From positions 24,374,223 to 24,438,222 of the forward strand of contig CM119267.1 in NCBI GenBank assembly GCA_051294375.1: a stretch of DNA of 64,000 bases. Reading direction: 5' to 3'. Positions 39,261 to 53,095 of this stretch are shown here, piece by piece. Position 1 is the first letter of the stretch, and each line of letters opens with the position of its first letter. The notes beneath the pieces were generated by a model. It saw only the letters and a program-made list of their open reading frames with translations, had not been told where the DNA came from and made no database searches. Origin of the DNA: Paraspadella gotoi (Eukaryota > Chaetognatha). A program made the translations under genes and the position numbers.

Positions 39261-41092
39261 GGCGTCTTAAAGATTTCCTTTTTTTTAGTCCTCACTCACT
39301 TTTTTCAATTTTCAGTCATCGAAAAAGGTAATTTTTACGGTACGCGGCCGAAGAAAGACTTTAATTTTACGAGAATTTCCTTTCGCGACAAATTGAGTTT
39401 CGGTGAAAGGGATTCACTTCCGTGGTGGGCTGGTGAGTTTAGAGGCGGAGTAAGGCTCGCCGCCAAATGACTGGCGGCGGGGGGCGTGGGCCAAACCGGC
39501 CCGCTTTCGATTTCGGACGCGAAGGCAGAGTTTATTATTTGAGGATTTTCGCCGTCGCCGCCGTCGGCCGCTCTCATGCTTGATTTTATTTTATATTTAT
39601 CGTGTAGTTTATACACTTTTTTTGTTTCGTACGGAGTCTTATTTCCGCGCATCCGATTAAAATCGTTTATTATTATCAGTTCGAATTAATTAATTTAATA
39701 TTTTGTATTGAGTATATCTAAATTTCTATCTATTACGGTTCACGAAGATTAGGTCTTAGTTTCCAAAACGTGGTTTAGAGCGAAATGACGTTCGGCGGAT
39801 TGTCCCTCGATTGACGCAATAAAATATGGGGAGATTTCGTTTTTGCCTTCGAGTTCACGATGGCCCCTTTTTCGACCAAGCGCTTTACGTTTGGTTCAAG
39901 AGCGAAGATCCGCTGAGTCTGACGTCTCGCTCTCTGTTTGCGTCGGATGCGATCATCGTCGTCGTCGTCGTCGTCGGCGGCGGCGGCGGAGAGGATGATG
40001 AAAGTCCAGTCATCGCATCACCGATGACGATGATGATGACGATGACGATGCGGCCAAAGAGACGAGGGAGGGGAGGAGGAAGAGAGGTGAGGTAGAGAGA
40101 GAGAGAGGTGAGGAACCCTTTTTGGTGGTTCTAATTATGTCTATGCATGAGCCCCTACCCGGATGTTCGCGTCCACGTGGTCGTAGAAACGAGTAAGGAC
40201 TAAGGTCACGACGGAGAGTTTTTGTATTCTATTAATTACACGGTGCATTTGCGCTCATTTAGGATTTCGTGGTTAATACTGCATGGTAATACTGCGCGCG
40301 GGGTCTTCAAGTATGTGAAGCGTCGCCCTTCAGTAGTGCCACCTAAAAATATAGAAAACAATTTCAATGTATATTCGAATTAGTATATTCTAAGGGGAAA
40401 AGATAAAATTTATCCTTGCTGAAAAAAAAAAACATTAATTTTAGGCCTTGTTTGCTTAATAGGGGGAGTTGGGTAGGTTCTAAATTTGCTTTTTGTGGAG
40501 GAGCGGTGATAGGTAAGTCGCGAATGTCGAGCGAGCGAAAAAAGATAAAAATTCCCAAATTATTTTATTCCATCGCACGCTTCGTTGATCCAGTGAGGTA
40601 TTCATTTTTTTAAAATGGCCATTAATGGAAAGGAAAACAGATGGAACTGAAAGAATAGACTTACAGATTTTAAAAAATATTCAACTTACTTATGATGACA
40701 AACATAGTAAAAAAGGTTATATTGTAATGAACATGTAAGGACATGTAAGCCGCTAAGGCCGCGAATAAAAGTTCAACTAAAAAATATCCCATCCGCCTCC
40801 GCCCTTACTCCAGACTTTAAAAAAGAGAGACGAGATGACGTGCGTTATCTGCGTCCGGGTAAGTATTGCCTTCAAAGTCAACACAGACCCTAAAGTCAAC
40901 AGTCGTCCGCCGCGAGGCTTTTCGCGTCCTTTCGAGAGGGTAGGTGTCCGATGACCGCGCGCTGCCGTATGCGAAATCATGTTGGACGTCGGATGTCGGA
41001 AGACCTCTCAATTTATTTTAAAAAATTTAAAGATTTTTTTGCGTAGGTTTTAATTCTGACAAAAACTTGAGACAAAAACCCTATAGTATAGG

Positions 41093-41340
41093 GTATACAA
41101 TTGAAACATTCTTTGAAATATTTTCTACATCATTGATAGGGAAGCCAGGTACTCTGGGAGTGAATAAACGAGACCGTGAGAGAGTCTTGCTTGAAAGCTT
41201 GAAGGGATCTGCTATGTCATTATCATATAAGAGTGATGGAGGCCTTAAACCACCAAAGCCTGTTCAAAGTCAGGGGCAAGATAGCTTATTTATTGCATGA
41301 ATGGATAATTTTTATATTGGTTGTACCAATTTCATACATA
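41093..41340 (+). repeat. Rep-1 dispersed repeat, fuller copy
   Basis: Begins near 'acaattgaaacattctttg' and ends near 'ttggttgtaccaatttcata'. It is nearly identical to the reverse complement of 55490-55770. Confidence 0.8.
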
Positions 41341-43015
41341 TATACATTTTCGGTTACTGCTAACTTATTAATAATTCTCCTGCAGCATGAAATGCGAAAA
41401 TATCCGAAAGTATTTTAATGTTATTTATATGAGCTTGACAAATAATATCAACGATCGAGCAAAGTGAAAAAGTAAAAAATGAAAAATTGGCAAAGAATCG
41501 CGAAGGACGCTGGAATTTAAAAGCTATGAGCTCAAAGTCCGCGACCGGAGCGGTGAGTTCGCGCGGCGCGGAGATCAGCGGGTGAGTCACGGAGATCTCA
41601 CTTCGCCGACGTTTTAGGAAACGTGTCATTGGTCGATCTCAGGGGAAGGTACGATCTTCTATTGGTTCTCGTCGATCCGAGGTAAGTCTACCTGAGTCTC
41701 TCTTGCGCAAAGTCTCCGCTGATTTATCTTCCTTTATTTTGGGAACAAAAATAAACGATTTCGGAGAGAGACATGTGCGCAGAAATCCCACTTCGACACT
41801 CGCTTTATGACATTCATCCACTTGGCATTTATTATCGTGAAAACTGACAATAACTTTTAAAAAAAAAGGGTTGTAGTTGAAATTAGCAACGCTAACGACG
41901 TAGAATTAGATATTAGATTATATTACTAATTAGATACAATATTTATGAGCAAAGATGAATCGTTGACGAATAACATTGGTATGATTACTATGTAATAAAA
42001 AAACGCTTATACACGACGCCAAAGTGAGAAACAGGGAGACAAAATGACATGATAGATCTTCGTAATATGTTTGCCTTTCCCAAAGCAAAGTGTCTCCTGG
42101 GCGAATTTCGATAAGAGATCGAATCAAAATGAGAATCTTCGGGGTCGTGGTATAAAAAGTAAGGCCTCTTTTTAAACGATAGGATAGACTTATCTCTCAG
42201 AAATCAATACTGACATTTGAGGAAGGGATTCAAGCCCAAAGGTGAGTTCAAGCCTACTCGACTTTATCGCAGAGGTTCGATTATTTGCAGTTAAAGCGAT
42301 ATGAAGGATTAATTATGACATTATTTCTAGTTTTTTAAAGATAGCAAACACAAACTTTCGCAAGAATTCAAAACGTCTCGAATGAATCCTGACTTTTCCA
42401 AATCAAGGATTCTTACAACCAATGCAACCTTCAGCTCCAACCAACTAAAACGACGGGAATGACTGTAATCGTCGTCGTCTCTTAGCAACGGGATCCTCGT
42501 CGTCGTCATCGTCGGCGAAAAAGGTGAGTGTGAACGTTGAATGACGTAACCCCGCTCGGCGGACCCGGAAACGAGGGGGTCACCGTCACGGCGAAATCCG
42601 CCGGCTCCGACCGCCGGTCAGTTTTGTCTGTTTACCCAATAACTTCTGTCAAACGCCGTCCGATCCGAGGTCGCGCAACTCTTTGTCCTTGACGACGGAT
42701 CGACGGACGGATGGATTGACGGACAGAAAGACTGACCGACAGTGGGGTGGGAGTTATGTTGTCAATCGGCATAAAATTTAATGTATTAGCTATTTAATAT
42801 TTGATATTGTTCTTTGCCCAATTTTATTTATATTTATCCTTATTTTTTAACGGTTTTTATTGTATTTTGCATTTATTTTCACTCGCTCTCTCGCTCTTTA
42901 AGTCTCTCTCTCTCTATCCTCCCACTCCCTCTCTCTCTCTCTCTCTGTCTCTCACTCACACCATTGACACGAACCGATTCGGCAGTGGAAGCGTAGCGTC
43001 GCGGTGAGGTCGAAC

Positions 43016-43054
<39 letters not shown>

Positions 43055-44005
43055 AGAGGAGAGAGAGAAGAGAGCAGTCGGACCATCTGGGATGATTTTA
43101 ATGATTCATCGGAACTGACTTCGTGGCCGCATCGACCTCACTCGATCGAGCGGTGAAAGGGTGAGAGAGGTGAGGGGAATAGAGGGGGAATTGAAGGGGG
43201 TTGGAGGAAATTAAAGGGGGGAGAAGGAAGGGGGTAGCGGGGGAGGAGGGACGAAGGGGAGGAGGAGGAAGAGGAAGGGATTTAGACGAAGGAAGAGTGA
43301 GCCGTGAGGGATGGGGAAATATCGTGGTCGTTCACTGTGAAGGTCATTCATGGTGGCGAGCGTGAATTCACGAATGAAGCGGACACGCGTGTTTTTGTTT
43401 TTTTACAATTTTATACTATTGCTATTGTTATTATTATTACTCTTACTGATTTAACTTGAGTATTTTTTTTTCAGTCAAGATCTGATATATTAAAAAAATT
43501 ATCATTTTCCATTGGTTTTTTTTTTCAACATTTTAAATTCTTATTTGTGTCGTTCAATTATATATTATATATTATCAGTGAGACTAGCTGGTTATTTAAA
43601 ATTTAAAAAACTCATGTCGTGACACGTGAGTGAGTGAACAGTTCATGCCGATGTCATGATCCATCGTGGCTGAAAATCGCGTGAGAATCGATACGACTTT
43701 GGAGTCACAAAATTATTCGGGTCGGATTCAAGAACGCCGCTTTTATAGCAGCGCCAGGGAAAGGAGCCGAGAAAAGGTGGCGGGATGAAGTACTAAAGCA
43801 AATTATTAAATAAAAATTTTCACTTTTCGGGAAACGAAAAATAATAAGAAACATGTGTTCTGTGTCTCCACTTCTGAACCCATTCCCCACAAAACAAAAC
43901 CTATTTCCCTTACAATTCAAGAATCTTCATTCTTCCAAAATCTCCGAATATCGATTTTAAATTAAGGATGAAACAAATTGAAAATTAGATGAGCATCTGG
44001 TCACG

Positions 44006-44066
44006 AAGAAGAAGAAGAAGAAGAAGAAGAAGAAGAAGAAGAAGAAGAAGAAGAAGAAGAAGAAGA
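44006..44066. repeat. (GAA)n microsatellite
   Basis: About 20 uninterrupted GAA units. Confidence 0.95.
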
Positions 44067-44478
44067 TTGAGGACGATGGTGAAAAAGAGGAAGGAGAAAG
44101 AGGAAGAGTCGATAGAAGAAAAAAATAATTCGTGTCGGCGAAAGGACGTACGATCGCCCTGACTCGCCCACCACGAGGCGAATACGAGGCTTTCATTGGT
44201 GGAAGAGCCGTCTATCCGGCCGCTGATTGGTCGGATTGATCATCACCGCTCGAACCCTCGTGAAAACTCACCAAATTGGGTCCAAAAAACCGAGTACGTC
44301 GGCGATTGGTCGACGCAAAAGAGCTCTTATTGGTTCGAACTCGAAGTGAAAGTGAAAATCGACTTATCGCGACGTCGAAGTCGAGATTCTCAATCTAGTC
44401 CGGCGTATTACCAGCATGAATCCCCAAAAACCTCACTTCTCTACTGAAGCTGCCGCTGACTCTCTCTCTCTCTCTCGT

Positions 44479-44535
<57 letters not shown>

Positions 44536-44731
44536 CTCTTCTCGTGTTTGTGTGTGGGGAGAGGGAGAGGAAGGAGGGAGGGAAGTAGGTTGCTTCCTAA
44601 TGGATAGGGGAGGCCTAAGAGAGAGAGAGGGAGACAATTTGCTCCTTCCTCCCACCCCCCTTTATTTCTGGATTATTTCCCAAAAGGAAACTGGCAAATT
44701 GGAAACGAAGTTGATAAGCGTAATAAATGGC

Positions 44732-44733
<2 letters not shown>

Positions 44734-44809
<76 letters not shown>
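44734..44809. repeat. (CT)n microsatellite
   Basis: About 76 bp of pure CT. A further impure CT tract lies at 44461-44540. Confidence 0.95.
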
Positions 44810-44813
<4 letters not shown>

Positions 44814-45223
44814 CTTTGGCACAATAAAAAATGTAGAGTAAGTCCTTCCGTCAAAATCGACGACGAAGTGAAAAGAAAAAAAAAAGAAAAAGAAAGAAAA
44901 AAAGACAGGAAATTAAAATGAGGAGAAAAATTAAAAAGAATAAGAAACATAGTCCAAAAAGAATAAAAGAGATTAAATTATATTATTAAACTATATTATT
45001 TTAATGTACCAGGGTCTTTCAAGAGACTAGGCGAGAGCGATCGGCCGATTTATGTTCTAACTTACGCAACGAAACAACCCCGTTCTCAAAAGGGTGAGGA
45101 GGAATCTTTGAAAGAGGACGAAAATGGTAAGGCTGATTGTTTTGGTTTCAGCGAAAGTGGGAAAGGCGAGATTACCCTGGGGGCGATTTCTCACTGTAAA
45201 AACGAAGAAAGAAATAGGGGTCT

Positions 45224-45281
<58 letters not shown>

Positions 45282-47031
45282 GTGAGGTGAGAATAACAGT
45301 GATTAAGGGAGACCCTTCTTTCATTGGGGCGTTTAGGTAAGTAGAGATTCCAAAGATTGGCGCTGCATAAGCAGCAAAAGGAAAGTGAGTTTAAGAGAAA
45401 GTTGAATTTTGTTTGTTCACTTTTTTTTATACTAGTTCATCTGATCGAAGTTTAAAAGTCTTTATAAAACTTGTTTGTTTGCAAACATTTTGTCCATGAC
45501 TTGGGGAACAAAATGCGGTTAACAACTGCAACTATTACTATGAAGAAAAAGACGACGACGACGACGACGACGATGGTGTAATTCGTGGCCCAATATTAAC
45601 TTTTAAATATCATCGATCGAATGACATTGTTACCGCGCAAGAAAAAAGGGGGGACGACGACGAAAATTTAAAGCAAAAAAATTTCACGATTTCTTAATCT
45701 AATTTTAAAACGAAAATTAGTTGAAAAAAAATTGTTCTCACGGAAACACGGAACCGATTGGGATATTAGTTACGCCGCGAGTAAGTCACTTTTCTGTCTG
45801 TCTGGAAAAAAGTACTAAATGCGGTATATTTCGCGTAATGTTTGATTTAATTGCTTGATAATTAAAAGAAAGTGGGATGACATCACGTGATCATCGGAAG
45901 TTGTATTAACATAAAATGAAGATAATTCCTAAGAGAACGATGATAATGGCGACGATGACGACGACAAAGATGTCAGCGTCGATGACGTCAGCGTCGATGA
46001 TGACATCGAGGACAATGACAAAGACGATGACGAATTAACGTCAACTGATCGCACATCCAAAGATCATAAGAGCCCAAGAAATTGACAGAACCGATTATGA
46101 AAAAGTAGAAAATCGAGAGAGATTAGGGGATCGAAAAGTTGAAGATCAGAAGATCAGAAGATCAGGAGATCATTTGATCATCGGGCAAAAAGATCAATTG
46201 AAGTAAAACTCGTTTCTTTTTAAGAACACACCGAGTTATCGTTTTTAAATAAGAGAAAAATTTCTATATAGATCTATACAATTGAATGATTTATTGACGA
46301 TGTCGGTAACTGCTAATAGTTTATTGAAAAAAAAAAACAATTATGGAAATTACGGGAAAAAAATTTTCAAAACGTATTCAATGGTCGTCAGAGAAAGAAT
46401 ATATAATAAATTAATGAACGTTGGGGAATATATTTCGAGGAGAGAATTTAAAGAAAGTAAATGTATAACGCCAAAACTGTAAACGACAAATGGTTACGGT
46501 ATATAACGATTTTCGATAAAACGAAGTTGACGACGAAAAAATACGCAACAAAAAAAGTTGTGAAAATGACCACAGAAACGAGTAAAAAAAAAAAATTGAA
46601 CTCACGTTGGCAGCGGATGGCTGCGTCGCAGCGGCTGAGAGTGAGTTTCGCGGAAAACCGTTGGTCGGTTACGAAAAAAAAAAAAGAAAAGAAAACTGAG
46701 CTTAAAAGGTTTTCTTTTGAAAAAGTCGGAATAGAAAAAAAAAGATCGAGAAATGAAAAAAAAAAAAAAAAACTGAGTTGGCAGCCAATTAGGTCGTCGG
46801 ACTCGCGACGTCGGCCAATCTGAAGGGACGAACCGACAAGATTCGGTCCAAGTCCTCGTCGTCGGTAAATATGGTGCGACCGACGGATGGTGATCGCGGA
46901 AAGTGGGAGAAGATTTTCCGACGAATGTCGTGAGAGAAAATCTGAAAGGTCGATGATGCAAATCCAACGGCTCTCGTGAATATGGGTAAGCTGTGAGCGA
47001 GAGAGAGAGAGCTCTGTCTTTCTGCGCCCAC

Positions 47032-47040
<9 letters not shown>

Positions 47041-47111
<71 letters not shown>
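47041..47111. repeat. (GA)n microsatellite
   Basis: About 70 bp of pure GA. A shorter GA tract is at 45228-45277 and a CT tract at 48193-48238. Confidence 0.95.
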
Positions 47112-47115
<4 letters not shown>

Positions 47116-47865
47116 GAGACGAAAAGGTTGGGATTATTCAATGGGCGAGAGAGAGAGAGAGATTCGAATGAAAAGAAAAAGATGGAACAGAAAAGGAATC
47201 GGCGCGGGGAATCGAACCCCGGCCCGAGATTGAAAACTCGCAAAATGGGTAAATAAGGAAAATAAAAGAAAATGAAAGAAAATGAAAGAGAATGAAAAGG
47301 AAAATGAGAAGAAAGTGAATTGACTTCCGCCTTCGGGCGAATTTTCTCCTTTTGAAAAAAAAAAAGAAAGAAAGATGATCGAGTTTGGAAAAAAAATAGA
47401 GAAGTAAGTTTAAAGGTTTAAAAGTTTCAAGTCTTTTTATTTTATTATCAACTTATTTTATTTTTTAAATTAATTTACTCTTGATTTTTACTCTCAATCG
47501 TCATTTTGTAGTTTTTTTTTCATTTTTTTTTGTTTTAATTTTTCCTTGTTTTTATTTTAATTCAAGGATTTTAGTTTTTCGCCGGTCGATGCTCGAATTT
47601 GGAATTTTTTTGTTTTATTTTGGTTTAACAATCCACCGCATTTCATAACATACCATAAAAATACTTTCGTAATAAAATTCAATTATTTATAAAAATCACA
47701 ATAACTATTTACTTAAAAGCTTAATCAACCTTTAACGAAATTATTCATTTAAATAATTCGAGCTAATTTGTGTGCTAATATTTTTACAATATTACATTTT
47801 TTACCTCAAGGTTGGGCGGAAATAGAAGGTCAAAAGGTGAGAGCGGGATGGAGACAGTCAAAGCA

Positions 47866-47904
<39 letters not shown>

Positions 47905-48189
47905 GAGAGAGAGAGGAAGTTGCGTGAATCGACGTGAAAAGCGTCGGTCTGACTCGGCTGCGCTTGGTGTGTTCGTGGGTGAGGAAGATGAGGAGGAAGA
48001 GGAAGAGGAAGAGGAAGAAAAGCGGCGCTTATATGGTGATGTATGGTGTGTCCTCTCTCTCTCTCTCTCACTCGCCCTCTCTGTTTCTTCGTCTCTCTCT
48101 CTCGCTGCGAGTCTCACTCGCTGCCATGGTGCGGTTGCTGTCATGGTGCTGGATTCTGCCGCGACGAGTAAGCAACCGGGTTCCATCCG

Positions 48190-48230
<41 letters not shown>

Positions 48231-50139
48231 CTCTCTCTCATATCGCCTTACTGTGGTTGGTGAGCGTGCTGCGAGAGAAAAAATGCGGGGGAAGAGAGAG
48301 ACAGAGAAAGAGAGAAACAGAGAAAGATTCAGAGAATAAAAACGGCTGATCTCCCAATAAATCCCACCCAATAAATTTATAATATTGTTTTTGTAGAGAA
48401 TGTTATAATAATATTGTAATTTATATTGACAATTGTTAGAAAAAAACAAATGTTTCCACGAGGACGAAGAATATTCGGTCTTAAATCACAATTATTAATT
48501 ATTTTTTATTTGTAAGATTTTGCCAAAAATTTTCATTTATGTTGACAATCGATAAAGAAATAAAAATTGTAATAAGTAAAGCTTGCCTTAAAACTCTCCT
48601 TACAGCGTTTAAAGGCCCTCGAATAGCGCCCGAATAGAAACCGCCATTATTGTCAATTTTATATTCTCTCTCTCTCTCTCCTTCTCTCCTTTTCTCCACA
48701 TCCCTGCCCTTCTGTATCCCTCGACCAGTATATCATGATTTCTATCGTGTAGTGAAGCGCGCTTAAAAAAAAGAGAAATTGATTAAGTTGAAAAATAGTA
48801 AATAAAATAAAGCCTGCGGCAGCGGCGGCGGAGGCGGCTGCGGCGCCGACGACATTGTCCACTGACACGGACGTGTCAAGAGACGACGACGCGCGCGTGA
48901 CTTTTGTGTAAATCTTAACGAAATCTGTCGACGTCATCTCTACTTTTTTTCATTCTTTTCTCTTTTCCTCTTTTCTTCTTTTTTCCTATTTTTTATACTT
49001 ATATCCGTTTTATCTAACAACTCTCTCAATCCCTTATAATACTATATGCTGGCTTTTATTTTAATTTTCCTCCTTTAATCACAGATCCTTTTTTCCTCCC
49101 TTTCCTCCTTCCTTTACTTACCCTCCTCTCATACCGTTCTCCTTCTTCTTTTCCTCTCCATTCCCTACTTCCCCCAAAACTCTCTTTCTTTCTCTCTTCT
49201 TTTTCCCTTCCCTTTCTGGCTCTCTTTTTCAAAAGCTCCCCATTTCTGTTCCCTAATCGTTAAACTTAATTTTAACCTTAATATTTTATTATAATCTAAA
49301 ACTAAACTTATAACCTAATACACCAACTCTAATCCTTAACGCTAATCTCAAATACTAATACTTAACTTTAACTTAATCCTCAACCTCAAAATTAATCCAC
49401 TAACCTAATTTTAAACCTTAACCCCGAACTCTGAACCCTTGTACCCCAATCCTTGACTCTAATCCTTAACCCATCCCATAAACCTTTTAAATAACCTAAT
49501 CCTTAAGCCTAACCTTTGACCTAATATTTAATAAAAAAAAACTTAATTCCTAATTTAAAATGAAAGGAGCCGTTTAAGTAAAATGAGGTCCAACCTTTTC
49601 CTTTCCTCCTATTTTTCGATCCTCGTTAAAAATTATCCCCAAACCAGTTAAGACGTCGCGAGGCTTCATTCAAATCTCGAATCGAAATCTCGCAAAACTT
49701 GTCGCGAGATGGCGATCGGAGATTTTAATCGATTCCCGACAAATGAAAAAAAAAAAGGAACAAAAGAACAATGGATGAAAAAAAGAAGGGATTGGATATT
49801 TGGGGGGGGGAGAAGGAGGGACAATGGTAAAGGCGCACGCGCCGGTCAAAAAAGGGAGAACGTCTGTCACTCTCTCTCTCTCTCTCTCTGTGTCTCTCTC
49901 GCTCTCTAACATTGGAAGAAAAGTGAGGCGTTTTTGCAAGACGCTCATTGGTCAAAAACGTGATCACCTGCGGCCAATTGGAATCTTTTGTTGTGAGGTG
50001 CGGAGAGAGAGGGAGAGGGAGGCGGAGGAGAAGAGGGAGAGAGAGAGAGAGAGAGAGTGACGCGAACAGACAGATGAACAAGTGAATGGCGGGTTTGAAA
50101 AGAGAGAGTGATCGAGATAAGGAAAAGAGAGAGAAGGAG

Positions 50140-50183
<44 letters not shown>

Positions 50184-50916
50184 TTACGGCTGCTCAACAA
50201 AAGGTTGCGCAAGATTCTAAAATGAGTTTCAAGATTTTTTCAAAAAGATAAGTCGAGTCTTTCATCTCGTGTTTCCATTTACTTACCTTTGAGTCTCGCC
50301 AGCGCGGCGTGCGTTAGATAAGGGGAGGAATAAAGAAAGGAAAGAAAAAAAGAAGAAAAAGAAAGGAGGAAAGAAAAAGAAAAGAAAGAGAAGATAAAAG
50401 ATAAAGTAGAAAATGTAAAAAAGGTAAAAAAGGTAAAATAGGTTTTTGTACAAGGTTTTTATAAGTTAAAGGCGGTGTCCAGCATTATTAAATTAAATTA
50501 AATTTATACGAAAACGTAGACATAAACTCATTAAATCTAACAATTAAAATTTGAAAAATATTTTTACTACCGGCACAGATCCTAAGAGTGGTATTTGTAT
50601 ATTTTAAGAAAATGGTTCAAAACCTAACTTTAATGAATGTTATGTGTATGATTAAATGAAAGGAAATGAAAACGACTTGATAATAAATTTAGATTTGAAG
50701 GCCATTTTACTGCATCTGATACAACGAGTATCCTCTCTCGTCTGGACCGGGTTGTTGTCGTTGTTGTTGTTGTTGTTGCCACTGAAGAGTAGGTCTGGAT
50801 GATGAGAGGGGAGGAGGAAGAGGAAGAGGAGGATGCATGGTGGGGGAGAAGGGTGAGGCACTTTTCTCTGAGGAATTCCTCGACTGAGAAAGAGGAAGAG
50901 ATAAGTGAAAATAACG

Positions 50917-50918
<2 letters not shown>

Positions 50919-51002
<84 letters not shown>
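50919..51002. repeat. (GAT)n microsatellite
   Basis: About 28 GAT units. One frame reads as a poly-Met run, which is not a protein. Confidence 0.95.
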
Positions 51003-51003
<1 letters not shown>

Positions 51004-51259
51004 CGACGACGTTAAAGACTTACCTTTAGGATATTCAAAACGCGTTATTCTTTGAATTTGTAAACATTTTTTTCTATTATTGAAATTATCAAACTGAAAA
51101 TCCAGAAATTTATAAATGAGTTGGTATTTCTTTAATTTTTTGAGAAAGAAATTTGACTAAGAATAAAATTATAAGTCGAGATTAAATCCGACGACAGAAG
51201 TTTCATCTTGAGTTCAGTTTTTTTTATTGGTAAGAATTAGGAGATGGGCGTTTCTTTTT

Positions 51260-51294
<35 letters not shown>

Positions 51295-51678
51295 ATCTCT
51301 TCTCCTTCTCTCTCTCTCTCTTTCTTCCAGTAATTGTGGTTTTAAAAATACCACATTATTTATTAATAGAATATTATTTACGCAAAAAAAAAAAAAAGCG
51401 AAATCTTTTAGAATTAAAATTTATCGAAATTTAAAATGTATTAAAATCGCGTCATTTTTTAAATAAGATTTCGATCGAAGTTGTTTTGTAATGTTTTCTT
51501 TTTTGTTTTGTTTTTTCTCTTTTTCTTGTTTCGTTTTTTTCAGGTCGAATGTTTCTTCGTTTATCCATCATTTTCGTTTTTTTATCCAGAAACGAAAAGG
51601 GAGTGAGGCTTCTGAGTCTGGCGAGTGGTGAGGGAAAAGAGAGAGAGAAAGTTGAAAAGTTCACCAGTAATTCGAGGG

Positions 51679-51686
<8 letters not shown>

Positions 51687-51759
<73 letters not shown>
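51687..51759. repeat. (GA)n microsatellite
   Basis: About 73 bp of pure GA. A shorter tract lies at 50144-50181. Confidence 0.95.
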
Positions 51760-51763
<4 letters not shown>

Positions 51764-52599
51764 AAGTTGGCTTATCGTTCGTGTAGGGGGGTGAGTGAGA
51801 GATGAGATAAAAGTCCAAATTAACTTCTCCCTGTGAGAAATGGAGAGGGAGGGGGTGATGTGAGAGGGAGAAAGAAAGTTGGCGTGAATCTCCGAAGCAG
51901 CGAGTTGGAGGTGAGTCTGGCAAAAAGATTCACTGTGGAGATGAAAATTGTGATGATGTAAGGAATCACTGTGAGGTTTTGTAAAGCCGAAAGGTTCGAA
52001 TGGCCGTTTAAAGTAGTTGGTATTTGAATTAGTATTTTTTTAACATACTACATGTAATCTTTAAAAATAACGAGACACAAGACAATTGCGAAAGTGGTGA
52101 GCTCATTCACCCGCATGAAAATAAAAAAAATGGTCAAAACGAGATAAAAGTGACTTACCCGCATGGGGACGCGGATTTCAATTTAAAAATAAACAAGAGA
52201 GAATAAAAAAAAAACAAAACCTGAACCGTCAGAGGGATTGACTGACCGACTGACATACGAAAATAAATATAATCGTCTGAAATTGACGTCGGCCGCGACT
52301 AGGAAATAATATGGATTAATTGCTGAAGGAAAGAAAATACGAATAATACGTAATGCGTATATCGTGTTGAACCTTGATGCATTCGTGGATACTAATATTG
52401 GTTCGTATTTTATTATTGTGAATAGTATTAAAACTTTGAAGAATTTTAAAGAATCCCTTGGATTTCGACACGCAACTAACTTTTAAAGACCTTTTTTAAA
52501 ACGAAATAAGAAATAACCAAAGAGAGAGAGACAGTGAGTGAGAGAGAGACACACACGCATCAACACTCACAGTCACAGTAAGTTCACGAAACATATCCG

Positions 52600-53005
52600 C
52601 CAATTAGTCGCTAACGATGTGAAAATTTCGCCTCTCGATCTTTCAACTACGACTTCTGCGGTTGAGTAGTTTTTACGTTCGTCCAATGGGAGAGCAGCTG
52701 GTACGAAATCTGACCAATCAGGGACGAGTAAGTCGAATCCTCTTTAGCGATATGTTATTTCCAGGGAGGATTAGTTAATTTTCTATAATCTCATTCTGTA
52801 TTTCTCTCTTTCTTCTCTCTAGATCTCTCTCTCACTCTCTCTGAAAAATGTTCACACTGCCCGTCCGCCAATAGGAGAACTTTGTTCATTAGCGATTAAT
52901 ATACGAATTCAGTAAGTTAAACTGCGACGATCGAAGATCATCGGCCAATGAGATCGCAAGTAGGAAGACTGACAACCAATTAGAGGCCGATGATCGACAG
53001 TAAGT
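52600..53005 (+). promoter_or_regulatory. Cluster of six CCAAT boxes with GTAAGT donor-like sites
   Basis: CCAAT occurs near 52604, 52684, 52724, 52869, 52945 and 52977. Three 'GTAAGT' sites (about 52735, 52911, 52999) each follow within tens of bases of a CCAAT box. The spacing suggests alternative plus-strand first exons of a noncoding or distant transcript; no TATA or coding start is evident. Confidence 0.35.
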
Positions 53006-53063
53006 TAAAAGATATTTAATAAGGCGTTCTTATTTTTCATTACATAAGGAGATAGAGAGAGAT

Positions 53064-53095
<32 letters not shown>

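Noticed and set aside
39335-39652. 105-aa minus-strand frame upstream of the BTB-ZF start
   Set aside because: No recognisable domain, and it lies in the GC-rich 5' flank; at most a 5' UTR open frame.
47185-47240. tRNA-like T-arm on the minus strand (GGGGTTCGATTCCCC)
   Set aside because: No matching acceptor stem or D-arm on the 5' side; only a 3' half, so not called a tRNA gene.
50799-51029. Open frame with a long poly-Met run
   Set aside because: It is the (GAT)n microsatellite read in one frame.
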